From contig JBCBRH010000053.1 in NCBI GenBank assembly GCA_039819785.1, forward strand, positions 1 through 16,964: 16,964 nt of DNA, written 5' to 3'. This DNA is from JBCBRD01 sp039819785. Lineage in GTDB: Bacteria > Pseudomonadota > Alphaproteobacteria > Rhizobiales > Hyphomicrobiaceae. A program made the position numbers and the translations under genes. The notes under the pieces are model-generated. The model worked only from the letters and a program-made list of their open reading frames with translations, ran no database searches and had not been told where the DNA came from. Shown here piece after piece: positions 7,762-14,777 of the stretch; the first letter of the stretch is position 1; the number at the start of each line of letters is the position of its first letter.

Positions 7762-8646
7762 ATGCTCAACGGGGCCCTCGGAAATAACAAGTCAAACTCG
7801 CTCATGAGCGAGTATGCCTCCCTTTTAGGGGATGCGATCCTGCGCCACCGGGCACGGGTTGCCGAGCACACGGCACGCGTTGAAGCCGAGCTGGCCAGCA
7901 AGGTGAAATCTGAATTCATCTCAAACATGAGCCACGAGCTGCGCACGCCACTCAACACGGTGCTGGGGTTTTCAAAGATTCTGGCCGACCACGGACATCG
8001 AAAACTCAACGAAGCCGAGATCATTGAATACGCCGGCCTGATCAATGATGCAGCTGGCCATCTCCTCTCCGTGATCAACGACATCCTGGACATCTCGAAA
8101 ATTCAGAGCGGTCGCTACACTCTGGACGCCTCGCAGATCAACGTGAACACGATCCTCGAACAGGTCGTGGCCCAGCACCAAGATCAGGCCAAAGAAGCCG
8201 GCCTTGAGATTTTTGCGCGGCTACCCAAGGATCTGCCACCGGTACGCGGCGACGATCATAAGCTCCTTCAGGTCTTCAATAACCTGATCTCCAACGCCAT
8301 CAAGTTCACCGAGCCAGGCGGCCAAGTGGCAATTGATGCTTTGCGTCTGGCAGAAGACGGGCTTGCAATTCTCATTCGTGATTCCGGTATCGGAATGAGT
8401 GAAGAAGAAATCAACATCGCATTGACGCCATTCGGTCAGGTCGATGGGTCCAGGACACGCTGGCGCGAAGGCACCGGACTTGGTCTGCCGATCGCGAAAT
8501 CGCTTGTGGAACTCCACGGCGGAAAACTTGAAATCAAAAGCATTCAAGGGCGGGGAACCGAAGTGGCTGTGCTGCTTCCATCGCGCCATCACGTATCGAT
8601 TGTCCAGGGACGTGAATTAGTTACGGGAGAAGGCGTGCCTCTCTAA
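7762..8646 (+). CDS. Soluble histidine kinase without a recognisable sensor domain
   Basis: A 294-residue protein with a complete HisKA-HATPase_c core and almost nothing else. Seen: a short helical, basic/acidic lead-in (about 15-50), the H box FISNMSHELRTPLN with phospho-acceptor H58, an N box FNNLISNAIKFTEPGG, a G1 box IRDSGIGMSEEEI, an F-like TPFGQVDGS, a G2 box GTGLGLPIAKSLVELHGG and a closing GRGTEVAVLLPS. There is no membrane helix, PAS or GAF domain and no receiver, so it should be cytoplasmic and take its signal from a partner. The ATG at 7762 has no strong ribosome binding site; the ATG at 7804 (MSEYASLLGD) is an alternative. It is followed 22 bases later by a HerA-like ATPase gene, suggesting one transcript. 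No response regulator gene is in the window, so it is an orphan here. The core is close to the PdhS/DivL/PleC-like alphaproteobacterial class, a low-certainty impression. Confidence 0.92.
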   Translation: MLNGALGNNKSNSLMSEYASLLGDAILRHRARVAEHTARVEAELASKVKSEFISNMSHELRTPLNTVLGFSKILADHGHRKLNEAEIIEYAGLINDAAGHLLSVINDILDISKIQSGRYTLDASQINVNTILEQVVAQHQDQAKEAGLEIFARLPKDLPPVRGDDHKLLQVFNNLISNAIKFTEPGGQVAIDALRLAEDGLAILIRDSGIGMSEEEINIALTPFGQVDGSRTRWREGTGLGLPIAKSLVELHGGKLEIKSIQGRGTEVAVLLPSRHHVSIVQGRELVTGEGVPL

Positions 8647-8668
8647 TGGGTGCGGTTCGGAGGGTAAT

Positions 8669-10747
8669 ATGCAACAAGACATGACGCGCGCTGTTGATAG
8701 CGTGCCAGGTTTCCGAGGCGACGGCTCGATTGGTCGAATCGTTTCTGTGACCGGCGCGAAGGCCATCGTGCTTCTAGACGGCGCGCAGGACCGCCCCAAC
8801 AATCAGGTCTCAGATCGCCCGGAAATGGGAACGCTGCTTGCGATCGACACGGAAAACACCGTCGTCCTCGCAATCGTTTCGGCATTGTCCGTGCCAGTCC
8901 CAAGCCAGCGTGAAGGCGAAGCTGAAATCTGGATCGCGGAACTCGGCCTTGTCGGTGAACTCTGGAAGGGCGACGACGGCGTGCCCGCTTCGTTTAACCG
9001 TGGCGTCACCGTTTACCCTGCATTGGGTGACCGCGTCCGCGTATCAGGCAAAAGCGAACTGCGCCTGGCATTTTGCGGCTTGAACGAAAATGGCGTCCGC
9101 GTCGGCACCCTGCGTCAGGATTCCACAATTCCCGCAATGGTCCGCGTCGATGATCTGCTCGGGAAGCACTTTGCAATCCTGGGAACGACCGGCACCGGTA
9201 AATCTTGCACCACCGCTTTGATCCTCCGCTCCATCCTTGAGCAGCACCCAGCAGCTCACATCGTTCTGCTGGACCCGCACAACGAGTATGCCACCGCATT
9301 CACCGAATTTGCCGAAGTGGTCTCCCCGCGCAACATGCAGCTTCCCTACTGGCTGCTGAACTTCGAAGAAATCGTCGAAGTTTTGATCGGGGACCCAAAC
9401 CGCAAGGCCGAAATCGAAGTTCTCCAGGAACTGATCCCGATCGCGAAAAGCCGCTACAGCGCTGGCCGCAACGGAGAGAACACGAAACTACGTCGCACAG
9501 CGGCGGACAACGCGCGCTTCACGGTCGACACCCCCGTCCCCTATCGCATCTCCGATCTGACGAGCTTGATCGACGAACGCATGGGCAAGCTGGAAAACAA
9601 GCGTGACCTGGCGCCCTATCGCAACTTGAAGACCCGTATCGACACCATCTCGCAAGATGGCCGTTACGCATTCATGTTCGGTTCGCTGACAGTTTACGAC
9701 GGCATGGCGCAGGTGCTGGGTCGCATCTTCCGCGTTCCAGTCAACAACAAGCCCATCACCATTCTCGAACTGACCGGCCTGCCAACCGAAATCGTCAATG
9801 TCGTGGTCTCGGTCCTATGCCGCATGACGTTCGACTTTGCCCTGTGGAGCGAAGGCGCCGTACCTGTGACGCTGGTCTGCGAGGAAGCCCACCGCTACGT
9901 CCCGGCAAACTCCAGCCTCGGCTTCGAGCCTTGTAAGCGCGCGATCGCCAAGATCGCCAAGGAAGGCCGGAAATATGGCGCATCCTTGTGTATCGTCACG
10001 CAGCGTCCAGCAGAAATCGACCCTACAATCCTGTCCCAGTGCAACACCGTCTTTGCCCTGCGCATGTCCAACGACAAAGACCAGCAGATTGTGCAATCAG
10101 CCGTGTCCGATACCGGTTCAGGTCTTCTCGAATTCCTCCCAGCACTCGGCCAGCGCGAAGCCATTGCCTTCGGTGACGGTGTCTCACTTCCAGTCCGCAT
10201 CAAGTTCGATGAGCTGGAAAAATCATGCCTGCCAAGATCATCGACCGCACGCTTCTCGGAGCAATGGCAAACCTCTATCGGCGATGCAGACTTCCTGGAA
10301 CAGGTCGTCGAGCGGTGGCGGACAGCTGGCGGCAGTGCAGGTGGCGATGGCAATTCATCAATGGCCATGTTGGCTGACAGCATTGGTCTACCTGAACAAG
10401 GTGGCTCGCCACATGACGAAATGCTGGCACCGGCACCTGGAACGAGCTCTGAACACATGAACCTTGGTCAACGCCAGGCAGCCCAGCACCAAGATGACCT
10501 CCACGGCTTCCAGTCGGCATCCGGCATGCCACGCGCCGATAACGAACCAAGGTTGCGGCGAAACCCCTTGAGGGCACCAGCCCAACCGGCGCTCGATACC
10601 CGGCCATCTGCATCTTCGGAGCGTCCGTCTTTGCGTCGCAAACCATTGGAACAGGCCGTTCAAGACGTAGCACCTGTCTCCGATACCGAAAACGGCTCAG
10701 CCCTCAAATCACTGCGCGACAAGCTCCGTCAGCGAACCCCCCGCTGA
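8669..10747 (+). CDS. HerA/DUF87-type hexameric ATPase with long disordered C-terminal tail
   Basis: A 692-residue ATPase of the HerA/FtsK superfamily. Seen: an N-terminal beta-rich HAS-barrel-like region (about 15-150, including GSIGRIVSVTGAKAIVLL), Walker A GTTGTGKS (172-179, K178), LLDPHNEY (200-207), a helical insertion (about 245-330), Walker B TLVCEEAH (401-408) followed by RYVP, a sensor-like SLCIVTQRPAEIDPTILSQ (439-457) and FALRMSNDKDQQIVQ (462-476). From about 560 to the end the chain is polar, low-complexity and basic, with two LRRxPL units and a final SLRDKLRQRTPR. By family knowledge HerA proteins are ring-forming DNA translocases, often paired with NurA nucleases or defence effectors such as Sir2 or DUF4297. 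None of these is present, and the pairing here is with a histidine kinase. The start is well supported by GGAGGG four bases upstream of the ATG. Its role in an EPS locus is unknown. Confidence 0.9.
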   Translation: MQQDMTRAVDSVPGFRGDGSIGRIVSVTGAKAIVLLDGAQDRPNNQVSDRPEMGTLLAIDTENTVVLAIVSALSVPVPSQREGEAEIWIAELGLVGELWKGDDGVPASFNRGVTVYPALGDRVRVSGKSELRLAFCGLNENGVRVGTLRQDSTIPAMVRVDDLLGKHFAILGTTGTGKSCTTALILRSILEQHPAAHIVLLDPHNEYATAFTEFAEVVSPRNMQLPYWLLNFEEIVEVLIGDPNRKAEIEVLQELIPIAKSRYSAGRNGENTKLRRTAADNARFTVDTPVPYRISDLTSLIDERMGKLENKRDLAPYRNLKTRIDTISQDGRYAFMFGSLTVYDGMAQVLGRIFRVPVNNKPITILELTGLPTEIVNVVVSVLCRMTFDFALWSEGAVPVTLVCEEAHRYVPANSSLGFEPCKRAIAKIAKEGRKYGASLCIVTQRPAEIDPTILSQCNTVFALRMSNDKDQQIVQSAVSDTGSGLLEFLPALGQREAIAFGDGVSLPVRIKFDELEKSCLPRSSTARFSEQWQTSIGDADFLEQVVERWRTAGGSAGGDGNSSMAMLADSIGLPEQGGSPHDEMLAPAPGTSSEHMNLGQRQAAQHQDDLHGFQSASGMPRADNEPRLRRNPLRAPAQPALDTRPSASSERPSLRRKPLEQAVQDVAPVSDTENGSALKSLRDKLRQRTPR

Positions 10748-11151
10748 ACCGTTGCGCCTGACACCAACTGTAGACCAGCAGTCAAACGCAGTGTGTCCGC
10801 GGAGATCGTTGGCACGCGCCCAGCCCACGTGCGTCGGTCATGGATCATGCCTTTGTCACCCGCAAAGACCATCAGTCCCGGCAATCAAACGCCCAGGGCA
10901 GCAAACCATTGCTGGGTGAAATGGACTGTCTGTCTTCGAGACGGGAATGTTACAGTTTTAAAACACAGACGTCGAACTTTCCTCTCGCATGCCTTGGTGA
11001 TATGCAAATGAAGATCAAAGGTTGTTGGGGCAAGTTCAGGACGAATGGCGATCAAAAACGAACGCGCTCTCAACGTCTGTAGAACACAATTTATTTCATC
11101 TGTGCGAGCCGTCCGGCTCCCATTGAAATGATAGCAGAAGGGCAAATTGCG
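10748..11151. other. 404-bp intergenic region upstream of manC
   Basis: No convincing gene lies here; short frames have coding-unlike composition. Seen: a hairpin CAGCAA-ACCA-TTGCTG (10899-10914), a perfect 10-base palindrome GTTTTAAAAC (10955-10964) set inside GTCTGT ... ACAGAC inverted arms, and an AT-rich stretch at 11083-11100 that may hold the manC promoter. No T-rich terminator for the HerA gene was found. The length allows a regulated leader or a small RNA, but nothing proves one. Confidence 0.4.
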
Positions 11152-12594
11152 ATGACCACGGTTGTACCGGTCGTACTTTCAGGTGGGTCAGGCACACGCC
11201 TATGGCCGCTTTCGCGAGCCATGTACCCAAAGCAATTCATCCGTTTTTTCAGCGGCCAGAAATCAAGCTTTCTTGGAGCCACCCTGGATCGGCTTTCATC
11301 TGAAGAAGGCTTTGCTGCACCCATCATCCTTTGCAACAACGACCACCGCTTTTTGGTCCAAGAAGAAATCGAACACGCCAACATTGCCGACGCCCGTGTC
11401 ATTCTAGAACCTGTTGCCCGCAACACGGCCGCAGCCATCGGCGTTGCCGCACGCGCGGCGATGGATAAATCAGCCGATGCCGTCATCGCCGTGATGCCGT
11501 CCGACCACGTCGTACGCGACCCCGACAAGTTCGCAGCCTGCGTTCGCGAAGCTGGAAAAATCGCGGCAACGGGTCAACTGGTCTTGTTCGGCATCACACC
11601 CGATGAGCCGCATACTGGTTACGGATACATCCGTCGCGGCGCGCCGCTCGGCAACTTCAAAGGCGCCTTCACCGTTGAGACCTTCTGTGAAAAGCCTGAT
11701 CTGAAGACAGCCGAAACATACCTGTCAGAAGGCAACTATGATTGGAACAGCGGGATCTTCGTCCTGCATGCCAAGACATTCCTGCAGGAGTTGGAACGCC
11801 TCCATCCGCAGATCGCCAAAGCGGCCCAAGACAGCTATGACGCGCGTGAGCTGGACCTCGGATTCGAACGGTTGGGACTGGAGGCATTCGCGCGTTCACC
11901 CAGCATATCGGTCGACTACGCGGTGATGGAGCAAACCTCCAAGGCTGTCATGCTCCCAATCGATGTGGGCTGGAACGACGTCGGGTCATGGTCATCTCTC
12001 TGGGAGATTGCTCAGCGCGACGAGGACGAAAACTTCGTCAAGGGTGAAGCCGTTCTCGAAGATACATCGGGATGTTACATCCATTCTGAACGTGGGCTGG
12101 TCGCGACCATCGGCGTGCGCGATCTGGTCGTCGTAGACACCCCCGATGCGCTCCTCGTGGCAGACCGCAGCCGCTCACAAGACGTCTCACATATCGTAAA
12201 GCGACTACGCGCAGAAAACCGCAAAGAGCAAGAACAGCATCTGCGCAATCTGCGGCCGTGGGGCTACTTTGAAACGCTATCGATCGGTCCGCGCTTTCAG
12301 GTCAAGCTGCTGCACGTCAAGCCGGGCGGCAAGCTTTCAATGCAAATGCACCATCACCGGTCAGAGCATTGGATTGTCGTTCAAGGCACCGCCAATGTGA
12401 CAATCGGGGATATTCAAAAACTCGTAGGCGAAAACGAGAGCGTGTATATTTTCGCAACACAATGGCACCGGTTGGAAAACCCCGGCAAAGTCCCGCTCGA
12501 AATCATCGAAGTCCAGATCGGCTCTTATCTCGGCGAAGACGATATCGTTCGCACCGATGACATCTACAAGCGTGCACCCGAAGAGACCAAGTAG
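11152..12594 (+). CDS. manC: Mannose-1-phosphate guanylyltransferase / mannose-6-phosphate isomerase
   Basis: A 480-residue bifunctional enzyme (AlgA/XanB/ManC family). Its N-terminal nucleotidyltransferase makes GDP-mannose from GTP and mannose-1-phosphate; its C-terminal type II isomerase links fructose-6-phosphate to mannose-6-phosphate. Seen: the pyrophosphorylase signature VVLSGGSGTRLWPLSR at the N-terminus, EPVARNTAAAIG, VMPSDHVV, TGYGYIRRG, FCEKPD, NSGIFVL and VGWNDVGSW in order, then a cupin-type tail with RPWGYFETL, KPGGKLSMQMHHHRSEHWIV and the closing QWHRLENPG. Histidines and glutamate of the cupin metal site are present. The ATG at 11152 was chosen over 11128 because AGAAGGG lies nine bases upstream. 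The length is normal. It stands alone after a 404-bp gap and ends 20 bases before repeat copy B. GDP-mannose can feed mannose, fucose or rhamnose residues of the EPS. Confidence 0.95.
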   Translation: MTTVVPVVLSGGSGTRLWPLSRAMYPKQFIRFFSGQKSSFLGATLDRLSSEEGFAAPIILCNNDHRFLVQEEIEHANIADARVILEPVARNTAAAIGVAARAAMDKSADAVIAVMPSDHVVRDPDKFAACVREAGKIAATGQLVLFGITPDEPHTGYGYIRRGAPLGNFKGAFTVETFCEKPDLKTAETYLSEGNYDWNSGIFVLHAKTFLQELERLHPQIAKAAQDSYDARELDLGFERLGLEAFARSPSISVDYAVMEQTSKAVMLPIDVGWNDVGSWSSLWEIAQRDEDENFVKGEAVLEDTSGCYIHSERGLVATIGVRDLVVVDTPDALLVADRSRSQDVSHIVKRLRAENRKEQEQHLRNLRPWGYFETLSIGPRFQVKLLHVKPGGKLSMQMHHHRSEHWIVVQGTANVTIGDIQKLVGENESVYIFATQWHRLENPGKVPLEIIEVQIGSYLGEDDIVRTDDIYKRAPEETK

Positions 12595-12614
12595 CCTCGC
12601 GCTGACTGGTCCTA

Positions 12615-12717
12615 GAGCATGTTCAGGAAAAGTGTACGCGGTTTTCCGCCCGGAACATGCTCCAAATCAAGAGCTTAGAGCCTGCTTCGCGAGACCTCGA
12701 AAAGCAAACAGGCTCTG
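12615..12717 (+). repeat. Palindromic double-hairpin intergenic repeat, copy B
   Basis: Second copy of the element at 4511-4613, same orientation, nine mismatches in 103. Here the first stem is perfect over ten bases: GAGCATGTTC (12615-12624) against GAACATGCTC (12653-12662), with inner GGAAAA / TTTTCC. The second stem pairs AGAGCCTG (12677-12684) with CAGGCTCT (12709-12716). It lies between the convergent manC and phosphopantetheinyl transferase genes, 20 bases after the manC stop, the same convergent placement as copy A. A bidirectional terminator role is plausible but there is no long T-run. Confidence 0.88.
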
Positions 12718-12792
12718 AGCCCGGCGCCGGTTGAGCGTGTCTGATACGAAGCCTGCCTTAGCCTAAGCGAGACCGGTCCAAAGCGACGTGGA

Positions 12793-13749
12793 TCAAACGG
12801 AAAACGACACCAAGCGAAACCTTGTCTGAACGTCGGGGATCTCGCCACCAGAAAAGACGGCAACCGCTCCGGACATGGGCAAAGCCGGATCGGTCACACC
12901 TGGTCCGGCCCCAGTGGCTTCGCAGGTTCCAGGATCAAACAGCGCCAAACGCCACTGCTCAGGAACGCCCCAGGCCCCATGGACATGTCGCGGCGACACA
13001 GCACACGGCAAAGCCCGATCCGCGTTGGCGCTCAGTGAGCCGACATCAAAGGAAAACGCATCCAGCCCGCCGGACACACCCAGCCCGCTGGCTTTCAAAC
13101 ACGCTTCTTTCGCAACCCATAGATTAAAAAACGAAGCCTCTCGCTGGCCCTCGGGCATTTTCGATAGGGCCACCCATTCGTCGGCAGCGAAATACCGCCG
13201 CGCAAGCTCGGGCTTCACAGTCCGCTGCCGTTCGATGTCGATACCGACCGCGAAACCAGCCTGCCTGCATATCACCAGCGCCGCCAAGCCATTCGAGTGC
13301 GAGAGGTTGAACGAGATCGCAGCTTCCGGCCCGTCATCCTCGAGCCCAAGTTCAGGCTTTCCACGAGCGCCATAAGTGAACCGCAAGTCAGCAGCGGGCC
13401 GTCCAAGCGCGTCTCCAAGCAACACACGCAGCCCCGCCCGCGCCACGACAAAATCCCGCCTCAAGTCAGACGCTGAAAAGCGCGCAGCCCGCTCATGTTC
13501 AGCATCATCCAGACACGCCAAGTAAGGCTTCAGCGCGTCATCTGACGCCTCAACCGACCGAAGCGACCACATCGTGACATCAACTACAACGCCGTCGCCG
13601 CTTTGATCGCCCGTCCGATCATGAGCCCGATCATCACCTCCGTCATGACCTCCAAGGCCGGCAGAATGCCGCCTCCCAGATTTGGATGCGGACCCTGGTA
13701 GTGCAGTTGTGTGAATACGCAATTGCGACATGGTCTGAGAGGTACGCAC
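12793..13749 (-). CDS. 4'-phosphopantetheinyl transferase, Sfp type
   Basis: An Sfp/EntD-superfamily enzyme that moves the 4'-phosphopantetheine arm of coenzyme A onto a serine of a carrier protein. Seen, in the 318-residue reading: YGARGKPEL (126-134), SFNLSHSNGLAALVI (146-160), FAVGIDIE (166-173, with D171 and E173 as metal ligands), RYFAADEW and FFNLWVAKEACLKASGLG (207-224, with E215). These match the conserved blocks of the family. The proposed GTG at 13749 shares its G with the TAG of the decarboxylase gene, suggesting translational coupling. The first 59 residues are low-complexity and rich in Gly, Asp and Arg, and not part of the usual domain. An ATG at 13572 would give 259 residues, closer to the normal size, but has no visible ribosome binding site. 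The carrier substrate is not in the window, so fatty acid, polyketide or non-ribosomal peptide targets are all open. Confidence 0.85.
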   Translation of the reverse strand: MRTSQTMSQLRIHTTALPGSASKSGRRHSAGLGGHDGGDDRAHDRTGDQSGDGVVVDVTMWSLRSVEASDDALKPYLACLDDAEHERAARFSASDLRRDFVVARAGLRVLLGDALGRPAADLRFTYGARGKPELGLEDDGPEAAISFNLSHSNGLAALVICRQAGFAVGIDIERQRTVKPELARRYFAADEWVALSKMPEGQREASFFNLWVAKEACLKASGLGVSGGLDAFSFDVGSLSANADRALPCAVSPRHVHGAWGVPEQWRLALFDPGTCEATGAGPGVTDPALPMSGAVAVFSGGEIPDVQTRFRLVSFSV

Positions 13750-14462
13750 TAGACGCGGCGCGCTTCGCGCTCGGGTTCCTCGGACTTCATGTCCGCCAGA
13801 ACCGTTTCCCCAGCCACCATCCTCTGGCCAACGGAAACCAATGGCGTAGCGCCCTCGGGCAAATACACGTCCACACGACTGCCGAACCGGATCATCCCGA
13901 TCCGCTGTCCGACACCCACACTGTCACCCTCATGGACAAACGTCAGAATGCGCCGGGTAATGAGGCCCGCGATCTGCACCACGGATAGCTTCTTGCCCGA
14001 CGACATTTCGAACAGAACAGCACGGCGCTCGTTGTCTTCGCTGGCTTTATCAAGCGTGGGGTTGAGAAACGCACCAGGAACGTAAACCGATTGCAAAACA
14101 CGACCTGCGACAGGTGCCCTGTTGACGTGCACATCCGACATCGACAACGCGGTTGCCACCCGCCAAACCTCAGCACTGTCCAATAAGAGTTCAGTCGGCG
14201 GCTTGACCTTATCAATGGTCAAAACCAGACCATCGGATGCAGCCAGAACAAGCCCTTCCCGAAGCGGAGCAACGCGATCAGGATCACGGAAAAACAAAGC
14301 AACACAGACAGTCGCGATGCCAGCGATCCAGCCCAGTGTCGACCAGATGAAAAACCCAACAAGGGTAATGGCAGCGCCGATACCAATGAACTTGTACCCA
14401 TCCGACTGGATTTGCGTTACGCCCGGCAGCACACCATCCAGAAAACCGCGTCCATCAGCCAT
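13749..14462 (-). CDS. psd: Phosphatidylserine decarboxylase
   Basis: A 237-residue pyruvoyl-dependent decarboxylase that turns phosphatidylserine into phosphatidylethanolamine at the inner membrane. Seen: GYKFIGIGAAITLVGFF and a following hydrophobic stretch (two N-terminal membrane segments), FFRDPDRVAPL, SDVHVNRAPVAGRV, DKASEDNERRAV, QIAGLITRRI and IRFGSRVDVYLP. The Gly-Ser of RFGS is the self-cleavage site that yields the pyruvoyl group. This is the short alphaproteobacterial/archaeal-like type, and the length is typical. The frame remains open to an ATG at 14519, but the ATG at 14462 is preferred: it has GGGG seven bases upstream and gives the normal N-terminus. In many relatives pssA follows psd; here a phosphopantetheinyl transferase gene takes that place with a one-base overlap. 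Confidence 0.93.
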   Translation of the reverse strand: MADGRGFLDGVLPGVTQIQSDGYKFIGIGAAITLVGFFIWSTLGWIAGIATVCVALFFRDPDRVAPLREGLVLAASDGLVLTIDKVKPPTELLLDSAEVWRVATALSMSDVHVNRAPVAGRVLQSVYVPGAFLNPTLDKASEDNERRAVLFEMSSGKKLSVVQIAGLITRRILTFVHEGDSVGVGQRIGMIRFGSRVDVYLPEGATPLVSVGQRMVAGETVLADMKSEEPEREARRV

Positions 14463-14777
14463 CACCTTACCCCACTCGTTTTCCAGATCGCCGAATTGGC
14501 CGCGAAACACTGCAACCATCAGTTCGGTTTGCCACGATCAACACCGCCTCAACGCATTCGGCAGAGCGACGGCAGGCAAGGCAATAAACCAAGTGATCCA
14601 GTTGGCAAACCATAGGCTCAAAAGCAGCGCATGGGTTCATTAAAAGCGAACGCGAGGTCTAGCTCAGATGCAATGCCCCGGCATCACCGAGATGAAAGCC
14701 CGTGACACAAGACACAGGCCGACACGGCCCATCAGCTTGCCGTAGACGATTGCACTCCAACATCCCAATGGGGCACA
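14463..14777. other. Intergenic region between the Do-type protease gene and psd
   Basis: About 315 bases between the stop of the protease gene and the chosen psd start, both on the minus strand. No protein-like frame, tRNA or clear terminator was seen. A small imperfect hairpin of the form GGCCG...CGGCC lies near 14720-14732. The region is long enough for the psd promoter, suggesting psd is transcribed apart from the hflC-degP genes. Confidence 0.4.

Noticed and set aside
8669..10747. Reading the HerA-like gene as an anti-phage defence system
   Set aside because: No Sir2, DUF4297, NurA or other effector gene is adjacent; the only linked gene is a histidine kinase, so a defence label is not supported.
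10840..11082. 80-codon frame in the gap before manC
   Set aside because: No ribosome binding site, polar random-like composition and no familiar motif; not supported as a gene.
4511..12717. Repeat pair as ends of a composite transposon
   Set aside because: No transposase gene or flanking target duplication is visible, and the repeats have the form of small palindromic intergenic elements.
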